A DNA stretch of 64,000 nt from GW2011-AR15 sp964428335 (GTDB taxonomy: Archaea > Nanobdellota > Nanobdellia > Woesearchaeales > GW2011-AR15): NCBI GenBank assembly GCA_964428335.1, contig CAYRXW010000008.1, positions 1 to 64,000 on the forward strand, read 5' to 3'. How positions within the stretch are numbered: the first letter of the stretch is position 1; each line of letters opens with the position of its first letter. Under the pieces are notes generated by a model that worked only from the letters and a program-made list of their open reading frames with translations, was not told the DNA's origin and ran no database searches. This document shows, piece by piece, positions 34,800 to 44,944 of this stretch. A program made the position numbers and the translations under genes.

Positions 34800-37211
34800 T
34801 TACTTTTTTTTCTTCTTTTCTGTCTCTAGAACATTAAGAAGGGTCTTAACCAACGCATCAGGTGTAACTGACAATGCTTCAATTCCGCAGCTTACAAGGA
34901 ACTCGGCATAACCTGGTATTGAGCTTGGCGCATCCCCGCAGAAACCCATATGCTTCTTCTTTTTCTTTGCAACTGCGATGACACGGCTAATCAACTGCTT
35001 TACAGCCGGGTTCCTCTCATCATATATATGCGCAACAAGTTCTGAATCCCTGTCTAAACCTAATGTCAACTGCGTTAGGTCATTGCTTCCTATTGAGAAC
35101 CCATCGAAAATATCAAGGAATTCTTCTGCAAGTAAGACGTTTGCCGGGATTTCGCACATTGCATAAATCTTCAAGCCGTTTTTTCCCTGTTTCAGCCCAT
35201 TTTCTGCCATTACTTTTATCACGCTTCTTCCTTCATCTAATGTCCTGCAGAAAGGAACCATGACAATTAAGTTTGTAAGGCCCATATCATCCCTTACTTT
35301 CTTCATTGCCTTGCATTCAAGGGCAAATGCTTCCTTATACCTTTCATCATAGTACCTTGAAGCTCCTCTCCATCCAATCATTGGGTTGTCTTCAACAGGC
35401 TCAAATTCCTTTCCACCAATAAGGTTTGCATATTCATTGCTCTTGAAATCTGAAAGCCTTACAACGACATCTTTTGGATAGAATGCTGCTGCAATTGTTG
35501 CAACTCCATATGCTAGCTTATCAACAAAATACTGCGCTTTGTCCTTATATCCAAATGTCAGCTCTGCAATCTCTTCCTTCACTCTTTTGTTTCCTAATTT
35601 ATTGTAATGCAAAAGAGCCAGTGGGTGTATCTTGATGTAAGAGTTTATGATAAATTCTTCCCTTGCAAGCCCTACTCCTGCGTTTGGCAGACTTGCCAAC
35701 TGGAATGCCTGCTCAGGATTTCCAATGTTCATCATGACTTTTGTCTTTGATTTCGGCAATTTTTTCAAGTCGGTCTTTACAACTTCAAATTTTAAAAGCC
35801 CGTCATAGATTAAGCCTTCGCTTCCTGCTGAGCAATCAACAGTGACTTTCTGGTTTGTCTTAACCTTTGATGTTGCTGTCATTGAGCCTACAATGCAAGG
35901 AATACCTAGTTCCCTTGAAACAATTGCTGCGTGGCATGTCCTTCCGCCCTTGTCTGTAACAATTGCTGAGGCAATCTTCATAATTGGCTCCCAGTCTGGA
36001 TCTGTCATCTCAGTCACAAGAACTTCGCCTTTCCTGAACTTATTTATGTCTTTGACACTCCTTATGACATGAGCTTCTCCTTGGCCAATCTTTTCACCTA
36101 CACTTCTTCCTGTAGCCAATACCTTGCCATGTGATTTCAGCACATATTTCTCTAAAGTGTCAACATTCTTTGTGCTGTGGACCGTCTCAGGCCTTGCCTG
36201 GACAATAAACAATTGCCCTGTCTGGCCATCTTTTGCCCATTCCATATCCATCGGCTTGAAGTGTCCTGCTTTTTTTGAATAATGGTCTTCGATTATGCAT
36301 GCCCATTTTGCCAAAAGAAGGATTTCCTTATCATCCAAAACAAACTTGTGCCTCATCTCATCTGATACAGGGATTGTCTTTACTGGCCTTCCTCCCTCAT
36401 TTGTATAGACCATCATAATCTTCTTTGCGCCGACTTCTTTTGCAATTATCGCATTCTTTCCCTGCTTTAATGTCGGCTTGAACACATAGAACTCATCCGG
36501 ATTGACTGATCCCTGTACAACTGTCTCACCAAGACCATATGCGCCTGTGATGAACACAGCATCCTTGAATCCTGATTCTGTATCAATTGAAAACATGACA
36601 CCAGAACATGCCTTATCGCTTCTTACCATCTTCTGCACTGCTATTGAAAGCCCGATTGAGAAATGGTCAAATCCTTTGTCTACCCTATATGAAATTGCCC
36701 TGTCTGTAAATAATGATGCGAAGCAGTCCATGCATGCTTTCTCAAGAGCCATTGCTCCTCTTATGTTCAGGTAAGTTTCCTGCTGCCCTGCAAAACTTGC
36801 ATCAGGAAGGTCTTCTGCTGTTGCTGAACTTCTTACTGCAACATCAACTAGTGCAGTCTTATACTGCTTTGAAAGTTTCTGGTAATTCTCAATTATGAGC
36901 TTCCTTAGTTCAGGAGGCATGTGTGCTTCCCTAATCAATTTCCTGACTTTACTTCCTCTTTCCTGCAGGTTATGCATGTTTCTTGTATCAAGATCGCTTA
37001 AAATATCCTTGATTTTTTTCTTAATTCCTGCTTTCTCTAAAATATAGAAATATGATTTTGCTGTTATTGCAAACCCGTTTGGGATATTAACTCCCTTGCT
37101 ATTTAGGAGCCTATACATCTCCCCAAGTGAAGCGTTCTTCCCCCCGACTAAAGGAACATCTTCAATACCTAGCTCATTAAACCATAGAACAAATGCTGAT
37201 TTTTTATCCAT
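34800..37211 (-). CDS. ppsA: Phosphoenolpyruvate synthase
   Basis: Converts pyruvate, ATP and water to PEP, AMP and phosphate, the entry step of gluconeogenesis (reversible in some archaea). The 803-residue length is typical. The N-terminal ATP-grasp domain starts 'LGIEDVPLVGGKNASLGEMYRLL', contains 'DLPDASFAGQQETYLNIRG' and ends with 'IVQARPETVHS'. The swivelling phospho-histidine domain has 'TDKGGRTCHAAIVSRELGIPC' with the active His near residue 425. The C-terminal PEP/pyruvate barrel has 'MIGWRGASRYY' and 'MGFCGDAPSS' with its Cys near 759. RBS AAGAGGTGTGAG precedes the ATG. Confidence 0.97.
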   Translation of the reverse strand: MDKKSAFVLWFNELGIEDVPLVGGKNASLGEMYRLLNSKGVNIPNGFAITAKSYFYILEKAGIKKKIKDILSDLDTRNMHNLQERGSKVRKLIREAHMPPELRKLIIENYQKLSKQYKTALVDVAVRSSATAEDLPDASFAGQQETYLNIRGAMALEKACMDCFASLFTDRAISYRVDKGFDHFSIGLSIAVQKMVRSDKACSGVMFSIDTESGFKDAVFITGAYGLGETVVQGSVNPDEFYVFKPTLKQGKNAIIAKEVGAKKIMMVYTNEGGRPVKTIPVSDEMRHKFVLDDKEILLLAKWACIIEDHYSKKAGHFKPMDMEWAKDGQTGQLFIVQARPETVHSTKNVDTLEKYVLKSHGKVLATGRSVGEKIGQGEAHVIRSVKDINKFRKGEVLVTEMTDPDWEPIMKIASAIVTDKGGRTCHAAIVSRELGIPCIVGSMTATSKVKTNQKVTVDCSAGSEGLIYDGLLKFEVVKTDLKKLPKSKTKVMMNIGNPEQAFQLASLPNAGVGLAREEFIINSYIKIHPLALLHYNKLGNKRVKEEIAELTFGYKDKAQYFVDKLAYGVATIAAAFYPKDVVVRLSDFKSNEYANLIGGKEFEPVEDNPMIGWRGASRYYDERYKEAFALECKAMKKVRDDMGLTNLIVMVPFCRTLDEGRSVIKVMAENGLKQGKNGLKIYAMCEIPANVLLAEEFLDIFDGFSIGSNDLTQLTLGLDRDSELVAHIYDERNPAVKQLISRVIAVAKKKKKHMGFCGDAPSSIPGYAEFLVSCGIEALSVTPDALVKTLLNVLETEKKKKK

Positions 37212-37277
37212 AAACTCACACCTCTTAATGGTGTTTTTTAAGAGGAAGTGGTTTATATAGGTTTTGAAAGTTAAAAA

Positions 37278-37883
37278 CTAAAGCTGTTTTTCAATTCTCC
37301 AGCAACCAACCTTCACATCATACCTTTTTTTTGTATGGAAATCCTGGGTCTTCTTCAGGGGGAAATCAAACTTGAAGAAATGAGTCACCTTAAACCCTTT
37401 TTCCTTTGAAAGCTTGTCAATGAAACTGTCTGATTCTATTTTATGAAAGCTATAGATCACTTTTGCAAGCCTGAATGCCTGCTCCAAAAAGATCCTGTCT
37501 GCATGCTCGCTCTGTACGCCAAATGGCGGGTTTTGGAATATAACATCCACCTCCTGATTAAAGTCCCTTACATCTTTATTATATATCTCGCCTTTTAATT
37601 CCATTAGTTTAAGATTCTCTTCAAGCTGCTTCAGCGCATATTTGTCTATATCTACAAAATATACTTTTTCAGGAATGAATTGCAGGCATCCAATCCCTAG
37701 TATCCCTGTGCCGCATCCTAAATCTGCAATCCTTTTTCCCCTTATATCCCCATTCATGTCAGCAAACCATAGCACTTCAGCAGCTATCTCGCTATCAGTC
37801 GGATACTGTTCAAGCCTTGCCGAAGGTTTCTGAAAAACTGATAGCCTGGACAAAATGACTGCCAGCTGTTTTTTTGAATTCAT
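37278..37883 (-). CDS. METTL5-like nucleic-acid N6-adenine methyltransferase
   Basis: A 201-residue Rossmann methyltransferase. SAM motif DLGCGTG is at 54-60, acidic 'VDIDKYAL' follows, and the catalytic NPPFG motif is at 118-122, which marks aminomethyl (N6-adenine) transferases. The start 'LEQYPTDSEIAAEVLWFA' is the hallmark of the METTL5 group, whose eukaryotic member makes m6A in 18S rRNA. An rRNA target in this archaeon is inferred by family. It sits 66 bases downstream of PEP synthase on the same strand, while the HTH/coiled-coil operon diverges upstream. Confidence 0.88.
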   Translation of the reverse strand: MNSKKQLAVILSRLSVFQKPSARLEQYPTDSEIAAEVLWFADMNGDIRGKRIADLGCGTGILGIGCLQFIPEKVYFVDIDKYALKQLEENLKLMELKGEIYNKDVRDFNQEVDVIFQNPPFGVQSEHADRIFLEQAFRLAKVIYSFHKIESDSFIDKLSKEKGFKVTHFFKFDFPLKKTQDFHTKKRYDVKVGCWRIEKQL

Positions 37884-37938
37884 TCCAGAATGTAAACAAC
37901 CACAGATTTAAAAATTTTAACCATATCCCACAGGTATT

Positions 37939-38415
37939 ATGGCTGATTCAAAAGATAAGCAAATAAAAGAAGCATTCAGGAAGATAAAAGAGGAGATGAC
38001 TGACCATCTGGAAGCCATAAATGCAAACACTGAAGAGATAAATGCAAATTATTCTTATGCACAGGAATTAGAGAAGATGATTGCAAAGCTTAAGGAAAGG
38101 ATTGATGACCTGGAAACTAAGCTGAATGAAAAAACAGCTGTAAAAACCAACGAAGAGCTTAGGAAGATAAAATTAAGCCCTAAGGAAAAAGAAGTTTTTT
38201 TGATGCTTTATGAAGAAAAAGGCGAGCTTTTGGATTATAAGAAAATAGCCAGGAGCCTTGGACTGACAAGCGAAATAATAAGAAGGATTGTTTCAGGGAT
38301 TATAGATAAGGGAATCCCTATTGTCAAGAAAGAATTTGATGGCCATGTTTACCTTATGATTGATTCTGGTTTTAGGAACTTGCAGGCAAAAGAAAACCTG
38401 ATAAGCTTTCAGTAA
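37939..38415 (+). CDS. Coiled-coil plus winged-helix protein
   Basis: A 158-residue protein. Residues ~1-70 are a charged coiled coil with heptad-like spacing ('AQELEKMIAKLKERIDDLETKLNE'). The C-terminal half looks like a winged helix: 'LSPKEKEVFLMLYEEKGELLDYKKIARSLGLTSEIIRRIVSGIIDKGIPIV' resembles the helix-turn-helix of archaeal MarR/Lrp-type regulators. It is the first gene of a plus-strand series leading through a large coiled-coil protein to three membrane proteins. DNA binding is likely; a role as regulator of this cluster is inferred from position. Confidence 0.72.
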   Translation: MADSKDKQIKEAFRKIKEEMTDHLEAINANTEEINANYSYAQELEKMIAKLKERIDDLETKLNEKTAVKTNEELRKIKLSPKEKEVFLMLYEEKGELLDYKKIARSLGLTSEIIRRIVSGIIDKGIPIVKKEFDGHVYLMIDSGFRNLQAKENLISFQ

Positions 38416-38447
38416 AATTTATATAGCATATATCTCTAATTTTTATA

Positions 38448-40574
38448 ATGCTCTTTGGAAAACCTATCAGCGCAAAGCTTTCTGACCTTAAGGAAGAAGT
38501 GGAAAAGTCTGATAACCTTGAAGCTGAGTTTAAAAAAACCACGAAATCTGCAAATGATATCTTCAGAAAAAAATTTAATGTGGTATATAAGTTCACATAT
38601 GAGGATCTGAAGCATGAGATAATGCAAAAAGATTCTCCTGAAAGAAAATATGCTTCAAAAATCTGCGACCTGCTAAACAATATTGAGTTTGACAGGACAA
38701 AGCTGACAAAGAATAACCTGATTGATATCTGTGAAATGTTAAAAAACCTATCAGACGGCAAAATAATGATTGAGATTGAGCCTTTGAAAGAAGAAATGTT
38801 TGCTCCGCCTCAGATGCAAACTCCTCAGCTTATTGATTTACCTGCTTTTTCAGTTGACCTAAATAGCGAAATAAATTCTTTAATGGAAAACCTCAAGCAG
38901 AACAAAACTGAACTGGATAACCAGCTAAAGCTTATTGAAGAAGAAAAAGACATCCTAAAAAGAGAACAAAAACTACCAAAGTTCAAGTCAAAAAAGAAAG
39001 TTGATGAAGAGCTTGAAAGTTTGGAAACCAAAAAGAAAGAACTTGAGAAAAAAGAAGAAGCAATTGATGAAAAACTCCTTGAAATAAAAAAGATTGAATA
39101 TGAGATAGATGAACATGCAAAAAAACTCAGTGCTGATGATTTAGCATTGAAGGAAAAAGAGGATTTTATAATATCAAAGGAAAAATTAATTGAAGAGATT
39201 AGAAAAGATTTCAAGGTAAAATATGACGATACATTAAAGGAAATTGAAGAATTAAAAAAAGACCTAAAAGACAAAGAAGAAAGCTTTCTTGGGCTTCAAA
39301 AATTCTATCAAAAAAGAGAAGAGAAGCTTTTTTTGGAAGAAAATAATCTTCTTGAAGAAAAAAGAAGGTATGGAAAAACTGTCTCAGGGTTGATTGGCAA
39401 TCATATTAATATTGCAAAGGAGGATATTGAAAAGACGCAAGCTGAGATTTTATCATTAAAATCTAAAATTCAGAAAGCCGATGAATCTTTTAAGGAATAT
39501 TCAAAGAACCAGAAGAAGCTGATGCATGAGAAAGATATGCTAAGAAAAACCCTTGATGGGAAGAAAAAATATTTCAGCGAGATTGAAAAGGATTTCTCAA
39601 AAAAAGACCTTGAATTCCAGAGCCTTGAAAAAGATATTCTGAAGAGACAGGAAAAAGCCGCGAAGCTTGAGCAAAAGCTGCATGATTATGAAACACATAT
39701 AACTAAGGCAGAAGAAGACGCAAGAAAAAAACACCATGAGCTGGAACTAAAGGAGCTTGATTTGAGAGCTATTGACAAGCAGATAGGAAGGATGCAGTTT
39801 GACATGAAAAACCAGAAGCTAAGGCTTGATACAAGGGAAAAATACTTGCAAAAGAGGCTTGATTCATTTGAAGAATTAAGAAAAGACATAAAAAACCAGA
39901 TTGCTGCTGAAAAAAGAGCAGTAGCAAGGCTGGAGGAAAAGCTTTATAACAGGGGCAATAAGGTGAACAGAAGGCTTAGGGCAGCTGAGACTGAAGAAGA
40001 GAACTATGATTCTATAATAAAAGGGGTTTACAGCAATGCAGATAACGAAAGCCAATATTCTGAAGATGACACTCTTGAGGAATTTGACGAGCCTTATGAA
40101 GTTGCAAAAATAACAGAAGAAAAAACAGATGAAACAAAGCAGGTTGTAAATGAGATAACTGTGACACATCTCCCTGATACCAGAATTGGAAACCCAAGCT
40201 ACCTTGATATCCTGAGGTTGATAAATATTGCAAAGGATTCACTTGAAAAAAGCATGGCTGACAGGGCAAAAGGGTGTTATGTTGAAATCATAAAGCTGTT
40301 TGATGACCTATCTGAGCAGGATAAAGACGAGTTGTATAGCATGATTACTGAAGTCTTCAGGACAAAAGGGAGTTATATAAGAGTAATAAGCGAGAAGATT
40401 GAATCCCTCCTGACACAATTCAATTCTGCAGTAGAAAGGGGAGACATGGTCTCGTCCTCGCATATATATTCAATGCTCCAGCAAAAGTATCTTGCCTTGC
40501 CAAAGGAAGACAAGCCAAGGTATTACAATAAGATTATGGAAGTATATAACAGCGCAGCGCTTGCGCAGGTTTAG
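38448..40574 (+). CDS. Large coiled-coil protein
   Basis: A 708-residue cytosolic protein. Residues ~1-130 are a small folded part beginning 'MLFGKPISAKLSDLKEEVEKS'. Residues ~140-530 are almost continuous Lys/Glu-rich coiled coil, of the kind seen in SMC or filament-forming proteins but without ATPase motifs. A linker of acidic residues (~535-590) follows, then a C-terminal helical domain of about 120 residues ('YLDILRLINIAKDSLEKSMADRAKGCY...'). No family recognised. It starts 32 bases after the HTH gene and lies upstream of three membrane proteins, so a membrane-linked scaffold or cytoskeletal role is a reasonable guess. Confidence 0.8.
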   Translation: MLFGKPISAKLSDLKEEVEKSDNLEAEFKKTTKSANDIFRKKFNVVYKFTYEDLKHEIMQKDSPERKYASKICDLLNNIEFDRTKLTKNNLIDICEMLKNLSDGKIMIEIEPLKEEMFAPPQMQTPQLIDLPAFSVDLNSEINSLMENLKQNKTELDNQLKLIEEEKDILKREQKLPKFKSKKKVDEELESLETKKKELEKKEEAIDEKLLEIKKIEYEIDEHAKKLSADDLALKEKEDFIISKEKLIEEIRKDFKVKYDDTLKEIEELKKDLKDKEESFLGLQKFYQKREEKLFLEENNLLEEKRRYGKTVSGLIGNHINIAKEDIEKTQAEILSLKSKIQKADESFKEYSKNQKKLMHEKDMLRKTLDGKKKYFSEIEKDFSKKDLEFQSLEKDILKRQEKAAKLEQKLHDYETHITKAEEDARKKHHELELKELDLRAIDKQIGRMQFDMKNQKLRLDTREKYLQKRLDSFEELRKDIKNQIAAEKRAVARLEEKLYNRGNKVNRRLRAAETEEENYDSIIKGVYSNADNESQYSEDDTLEEFDEPYEVAKITEEKTDETKQVVNEITVTHLPDTRIGNPSYLDILRLINIAKDSLEKSMADRAKGCYVEIIKLFDDLSEQDKDELYSMITEVFRTKGSYIRVISEKIESLLTQFNSAVERGDMVSSSHIYSMLQQKYLALPKEDKPRYYNKIMEVYNSAALAQV

Positions 40575-40629
40575 GAATTTAAAGTTTTGCTGCGAATAAT
40601 CAAAACATTTAAATAGCAATTTTAACTTA

Positions 40630-41265
40630 ATGTATACCAATATGGCAGATTATACTTCTCCGTTCACAACAGGTATCCAGTTTCTGGACCGATTAGGAGT
40701 CTATGAAGTATTATTACCTTTCCTTCTGATATTCACGCTTGTTTTCGCAATTTTAGAGAAAACAAAAATATTTGGGACTGAAGAAGTCCATGGCCACCAT
40801 ATGGCCAAGAAGAACCTTAATTCAATGTTTGCTTTTGTGACTGCTTTCCTTGTAGTTGCATCTTCACGACTTGTTGCTGCAGTGAATGAAGCCGTTGCAA
40901 ACATGACAATATTATTACTTCTGGGTTTCTGTTTCCTGCTTTTAGGAGGAGTTTTCCATACAGGAGAAAAAGAATACCAGGCAAAAGAATGGAAAGGCCT
41001 GTTCATGATAATCATGTTTGCAGGAATACTGCTGATATTCTTGCACGCGATAAAAACAAAAGAAGGAACACCATGGCTTTACTTTGCATGGAACTTTATT
41101 GTAAGGAACATGGACACAGGTGCTATGGCAGCACTCATACTTACACTGTTGATTGTAGGTGTCATGGGATATTTAACCGGAAAGCCGGGAGAAGGATCAT
41201 TTGGACTTAGCGGATCAAAAAAAGATGAAGGAGGCGGAGGAGGAGACTCCCACGGCCACCACTGA
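40630..41265 (+). CDS. Membrane protein, triad member 1
   Basis: A 211-residue protein with about five helices, starting with an amphipathic segment and the shared block 'VLLPFLLIFTLVFAILEKTKIFG'. The next two genes carry the same block, so all three are homologs. The C-terminal tail is Gly/Asp/His-rich ('DEGGGGGDSHGHH') and probably cytosolic. TATA-like ACATTTAAATAG at about 40605-40616 fits a leaderless start at the second ATG (40642, MADYTS); the first ATG at 40630 is also possible. No function is known to me. The Gly/His tail could bind metal or be a flexible linker. Confidence 0.75.
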   Translation: MYTNMADYTSPFTTGIQFLDRLGVYEVLLPFLLIFTLVFAILEKTKIFGTEEVHGHHMAKKNLNSMFAFVTAFLVVASSRLVAAVNEAVANMTILLLLGFCFLLLGGVFHTGEKEYQAKEWKGLFMIIMFAGILLIFLHAIKTKEGTPWLYFAWNFIVRNMDTGAMAALILTLLIVGVMGYLTGKPGEGSFGLSGSKKDEGGGGGDSHGHH

Positions 41266-41277
41266 GGTGTATAAACA

Positions 41278-41862
41278 ATGGCAATTTTTACTGACGCAAT
41301 TTTAGCATTAGAAAGCATGGGATTACTTGACGTCCTGCTTCCGTTCATACTTATATTCACAATAGCATTTGCGGTTCTTCAGAAATCTAAGATTTTGGGC
41401 ATGAATGCTTATAGGTTCAATGTCGGGGTTGCTTTTGTATTGGCACTTGCTGCTATAATCCCACATATCACAGGAAATGGACCTGATGTTGTAAAGATAA
41501 TAAATCAGGCACTTCCAAACATATCACTGCTTATGATTGCATCAATGATGACTTTGCTTTTGATTGGGGTATTTGGAAACGACATAAATATTGCAGGGAC
41601 AAACCTTGCATCAATTGTAGTACTATTTGCAGTCCTTGCAGTAGGCTATACTTTCATTGCTGCTGCCGGATACTGGAACCTTCCAAACTATCTTGACCAG
41701 GAAACAATGAATCTTTTGATTGCTATAATAATATTTGGAGTGATTGTCAACTTTATTACAGCTGACCCATCACAAAAGAAGAAAGATGAAGGGTTCGGGC
41801 ACTTCTTTAAAGGTATGGGAGATGTGCTCGGTAAAGGAGGCCATGGAGACCACGGGCATTAA
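41278..41862 (+). CDS. Membrane protein, triad member 2
   Basis: A 194-residue homolog of triad member 1, with 'VLLPFILIFTIAFAVLQKSKILG' near the N-terminus, about five helices and a tail 'KGGHGDHGH' again rich in Gly and His. It starts 12 bases after member 1, with GAGGTG as ribosome-binding site. The family block looks like a re-entrant or first membrane helix followed by a positively charged cytosolic turn. Function unknown. Confidence 0.75.
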   Translation: MAIFTDAILALESMGLLDVLLPFILIFTIAFAVLQKSKILGMNAYRFNVGVAFVLALAAIIPHITGNGPDVVKIINQALPNISLLMIASMMTLLLIGVFGNDINIAGTNLASIVVLFAVLAVGYTFIAAAGYWNLPNYLDQETMNLLIAIIIFGVIVNFITADPSQKKKDEGFGHFFKGMGDVLGKGGHGDHGH

Positions 41863-41864
41863 AC

Positions 41865-42425
41865 ATGGCATCACTCCTTGACATTTCCTTATTAAATTAT
41901 TTTTCAGATATTTTTGTAATCATACTTATATTTACAGCAACATATGCAATATTGATTGCTAAAGGTGTTTTTGGAGGAGATAAAGGCCTAAATGCTGCAA
42001 TAGCATTTTCCATTTCAATAGTTTTCATATTTTCAAAAGACGCCATAACTATAGTAAAAAATACTGTTCCATGGTTCATAATTATGATGCTTGTCATGAC
42101 ACTATTGCTTCTTGTGACAAAATCATTTGGTGGTGGCTGGTCAGCCTTGATAAACGAGAGTCTTGGAACCTATATTCTTGTTATAGGGATAATAATCCTT
42201 GTAATTAATATCGGACTAAGTTTTGGTCAGAATGTTGGGCCTTATTTGGGGTCCAATGGCACAATTGACCCAGACAATGTTGCTATGGGAGATTCTGCAG
42301 ATGTAGCATCTGATAATTTTGCACAAAACTTTTCAGCAACTCTTTTTCATCCAAAAGTCCTTGCTATGATACTTGTGATAATTGTATCTATATTCTCTGT
42401 AATGCTTATAGGATACTGGATATAA
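41865..42425 (+). CDS. Membrane protein, triad member 3
   Basis: A 186-residue, more diverged homolog that starts two bases after the stop of member 2. The shared block is 'FSDIFVIILIFTATYAILIAKGVFGG'. It has about five helices and a large loop with Asp/Asn residues (~125-155). Unlike members 1 and 2 it ends in a helix without the Gly/His tail. Tight spacing predicts translation from one message and probably a complex of the three proteins (inference). Confidence 0.75.
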   Translation: MASLLDISLLNYFSDIFVIILIFTATYAILIAKGVFGGDKGLNAAIAFSISIVFIFSKDAITIVKNTVPWFIIMMLVMTLLLLVTKSFGGGWSALINESLGTYILVIGIIILVINIGLSFGQNVGPYLGSNGTIDPDNVAMGDSADVASDNFAQNFSATLFHPKVLAMILVIIVSIFSVMLIGYWI

Positions 42426-42463
42426 GATTATATTTTTTATTTGAATAAAAATAAGAAATAAAA

Positions 42464-44944
42464 TCAGAAACTCACGTCGAATTCCCCTTCCTCAAACTCT
42501 ATATCTTTTACAATTGATATTGCCGAAATATCCTTAAGGAGAGTTTCCAAAAGCAGCCGTTGTTCCTTTGAACATTTTATCAGCATCGAAGAAAGCCCTT
42601 CTTTTAGCGATATCTGCTTCTCTGATTTATGTTTCCTGACCTGGGATATAATTTCAACAGCCAAGTCCCCTGCTTTTTCTGCAGTCTCATCTAGCAAGTC
42701 CTGATTATATTGCGGCCAGCTTGATTGATGTATACTTTTCTTTCCTTCTTTTGATGCAAAATACCCAGAATACAATTCCTCTGTGATAAAAGGCATTATA
42801 GGCGCAATCAGCTTTAATATATTAAGCAACCCTTCATACAGCCCATATTTTGCAGAGTATATTTCTGTCTCTGAATGGTTTTCAATATTATATAACCTGT
42901 CTTTCACGAATTCCAGGTAATTATCGCAGAATATTTTCCAAAAGAAAACTTCAACTTCCAGCTTTGCTTTTGAATACTCATAATTTTCCATATACGCTGT
43001 TGCATTCTTTATGACTTTCTGAAGCTTTGTCAAAAGCCACTTATCCATGACTTCAAGCTCATGATTCTGGTAGGAAAAGCCTTCAAGATGCATAATAACG
43101 AATTTTGATGCATTAAAGAGCTTATTCACCATCTTATTTCCTGTAACAAGGTCTTTTTCCTGGAAAGGCAGATCATCCCCAAGTTTTGAGCCTGCTGCCC
43201 AAAATCTAAGGGCATCTGCATTGTATTTCAATATCATCTCCTGCGGCGCAATTGTGTTTCCCTTGCTCTTTGACATCTTTTTTCCATGTGGGTCAAGCGC
43301 CCAGCCTGAAATCATGATATTTTCCCATGGTATCTTCTCATGGTGAAGGTATGATTTTACAACAGTATTAAAAAGCCAGAAAGTGATTATGTCGTGCGCC
43401 TGCGGCCTTAGTGACATTGTTTCCAGTTTTTTATAGACTTCTTCATCCTTAAAAAGCTCTTTTGCAAGTTGTGGGCTAAGTGAAGATGTTGCCCATGTGT
43501 CCAGTACATCTTTCTCTGCTAAAAACTCAGAGCTTCCGCAGCTGCATTTTTTTGGCTTATCTTTAAGTGGGTCAACTGGCAAGTCTTTCTCATCTGCCAG
43601 AACTATTTCACTGCACTTTGAGCATGTCCAAAGTGGGAAAGGAACCCCAAAATGCCTCTGCCTTGAAATGCACCAGTCCCACTTTAATCCAAGTATCCAG
43701 TTATCGTATCTTGCTTTCATATGAGCCGGATACCATGTCATCTTATTCCCCTGCTCAAGGAGCTTTTCTTTCAAATCAAGTATCCTGATAAACCATTGCT
43801 CTGTTGCAACATATTCAATATCTGTACCGCATCTCTCGTGGGTATTTACAACATGCTCGATATGGTCTTTCCTAATAAGGAAACCTTGGCTTTCCAGATC
43901 AATCAACGACTGTTTTCTTGCCTCTTCGCTTGTCATCCCTTTATAATTTCCTGACAGCTCATTATACCTGCCATCCATTCCCATGACATTTATTGCCTTT
44001 GCGTCAGGGTGCCTTACCATCCATTCAATGCAATCCATCCCTCCATATGTGCAATAGTAAACAACACCTGTGCCATACTGTGTCTCTGTAAGGTCGTCAT
44101 GGCTTAGCTTCACGATAATGTTTGAGATTGGAACTGTTACTTTTTTACCAACAAGTTCCTTGCCTTTGAATTCCTTTTCTATTGTATAATCCTTAAACTT
44201 CTCCAGTGAATCTTTGCTTACAATAAAATGCTCATTATTAATCTTAATTTTTACGTAAATCCCATTTTCATTTATGCTCATGCCTACACATGCATATAGC
44301 AGTTCAGGCCTTGTTGTTGCATAGATTATGAAAGAGCCATCTTCCATCTTTGCCTTCAGATAATTTAATGTTGATTTTGATTTCTTGTCATCCATTTCAA
44401 CCTGGGCAATTGCTGTCCTGCAAAGCGGGCAGAATATTATAGGGGCAAATTTCTTGTATATCCTTCCTTTTTTATACAGCTCAATAAAAGACCTTTGGGA
44501 AATCTTCCTGCAGTGGTCGTTTATTGTCGAATAGAATAAAGAATAATCACAGCTGATGCCGACATTTTTCCAATCCTGTACAAAATCCGGCCTTATCTCA
44601 TTAAGGGTTTCTAAGCATAATTTGATGAATTCATCTCTCTGCATCTTTTTTGAATTGACATTTTTTAGTTTCTCTACTAGTTTTTCAGTTGCAAGACCAT
44701 TATCATCTGTCCCAAAAGGATAGAACATGTTGAAGCCCTTCATCCTCTTATAACGGGCAATGAAATCCATCTGCGAGAATGAGAATGAATGCCCTAAGTG
44801 CATCTTTCCAGATACAGTCGGAGGAGGAGTGTCTATTGAAAAAATCTCTTTTTGCTCATCATCCTTATCAAAAGCATAGACGTTTTCTTTTTCCCAGTAT
44901 TCTAACCATTTCTTTTCTGCTATTTTAGGATCATATCTTTCCAT
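42464..44944 (-). CDS. valS: Valyl-tRNA synthetase
   Basis: Charges tRNA-Val. Class I signatures are present: the HIGH variant HLGH in 'PPPTVSGKMHLGHSFSF', and KMSKSKGN. The editing domain (CP1) lies between them. 'KKSKSTLNYLKAKMEDGSFIIYATTRPELL' is its conserved entrance, and Cys pairs around 'FCPLCRTAI' and 'CSKCSEIV...CSCGSSEF' are zinc-knuckle elements. The ATG at 44942-44944 (MERYDPK) is preferred over the GTG 21 bases upstream because GAGGTG, a ribosome-binding site, lies between them. That gives 826 residues, normal for archaeal ValRS. Confidence 0.97.
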   Translation of the reverse strand: MERYDPKIAEKKWLEYWEKENVYAFDKDDEQKEIFSIDTPPPTVSGKMHLGHSFSFSQMDFIARYKRMKGFNMFYPFGTDDNGLATEKLVEKLKNVNSKKMQRDEFIKLCLETLNEIRPDFVQDWKNVGISCDYSLFYSTINDHCRKISQRSFIELYKKGRIYKKFAPIIFCPLCRTAIAQVEMDDKKSKSTLNYLKAKMEDGSFIIYATTRPELLYACVGMSINENGIYVKIKINNEHFIVSKDSLEKFKDYTIEKEFKGKELVGKKVTVPISNIIVKLSHDDLTETQYGTGVVYYCTYGGMDCIEWMVRHPDAKAINVMGMDGRYNELSGNYKGMTSEEARKQSLIDLESQGFLIRKDHIEHVVNTHERCGTDIEYVATEQWFIRILDLKEKLLEQGNKMTWYPAHMKARYDNWILGLKWDWCISRQRHFGVPFPLWTCSKCSEIVLADEKDLPVDPLKDKPKKCSCGSSEFLAEKDVLDTWATSSLSPQLAKELFKDEEVYKKLETMSLRPQAHDIITFWLFNTVVKSYLHHEKIPWENIMISGWALDPHGKKMSKSKGNTIAPQEMILKYNADALRFWAAGSKLGDDLPFQEKDLVTGNKMVNKLFNASKFVIMHLEGFSYQNHELEVMDKWLLTKLQKVIKNATAYMENYEYSKAKLEVEVFFWKIFCDNYLEFVKDRLYNIENHSETEIYSAKYGLYEGLLNILKLIAPIMPFITEELYSGYFASKEGKKSIHQSSWPQYNQDLLDETAEKAGDLAVEIISQVRKHKSEKQISLKEGLSSMLIKCSKEQRLLLETLLKDISAISIVKDIEFEEGEFDVSF

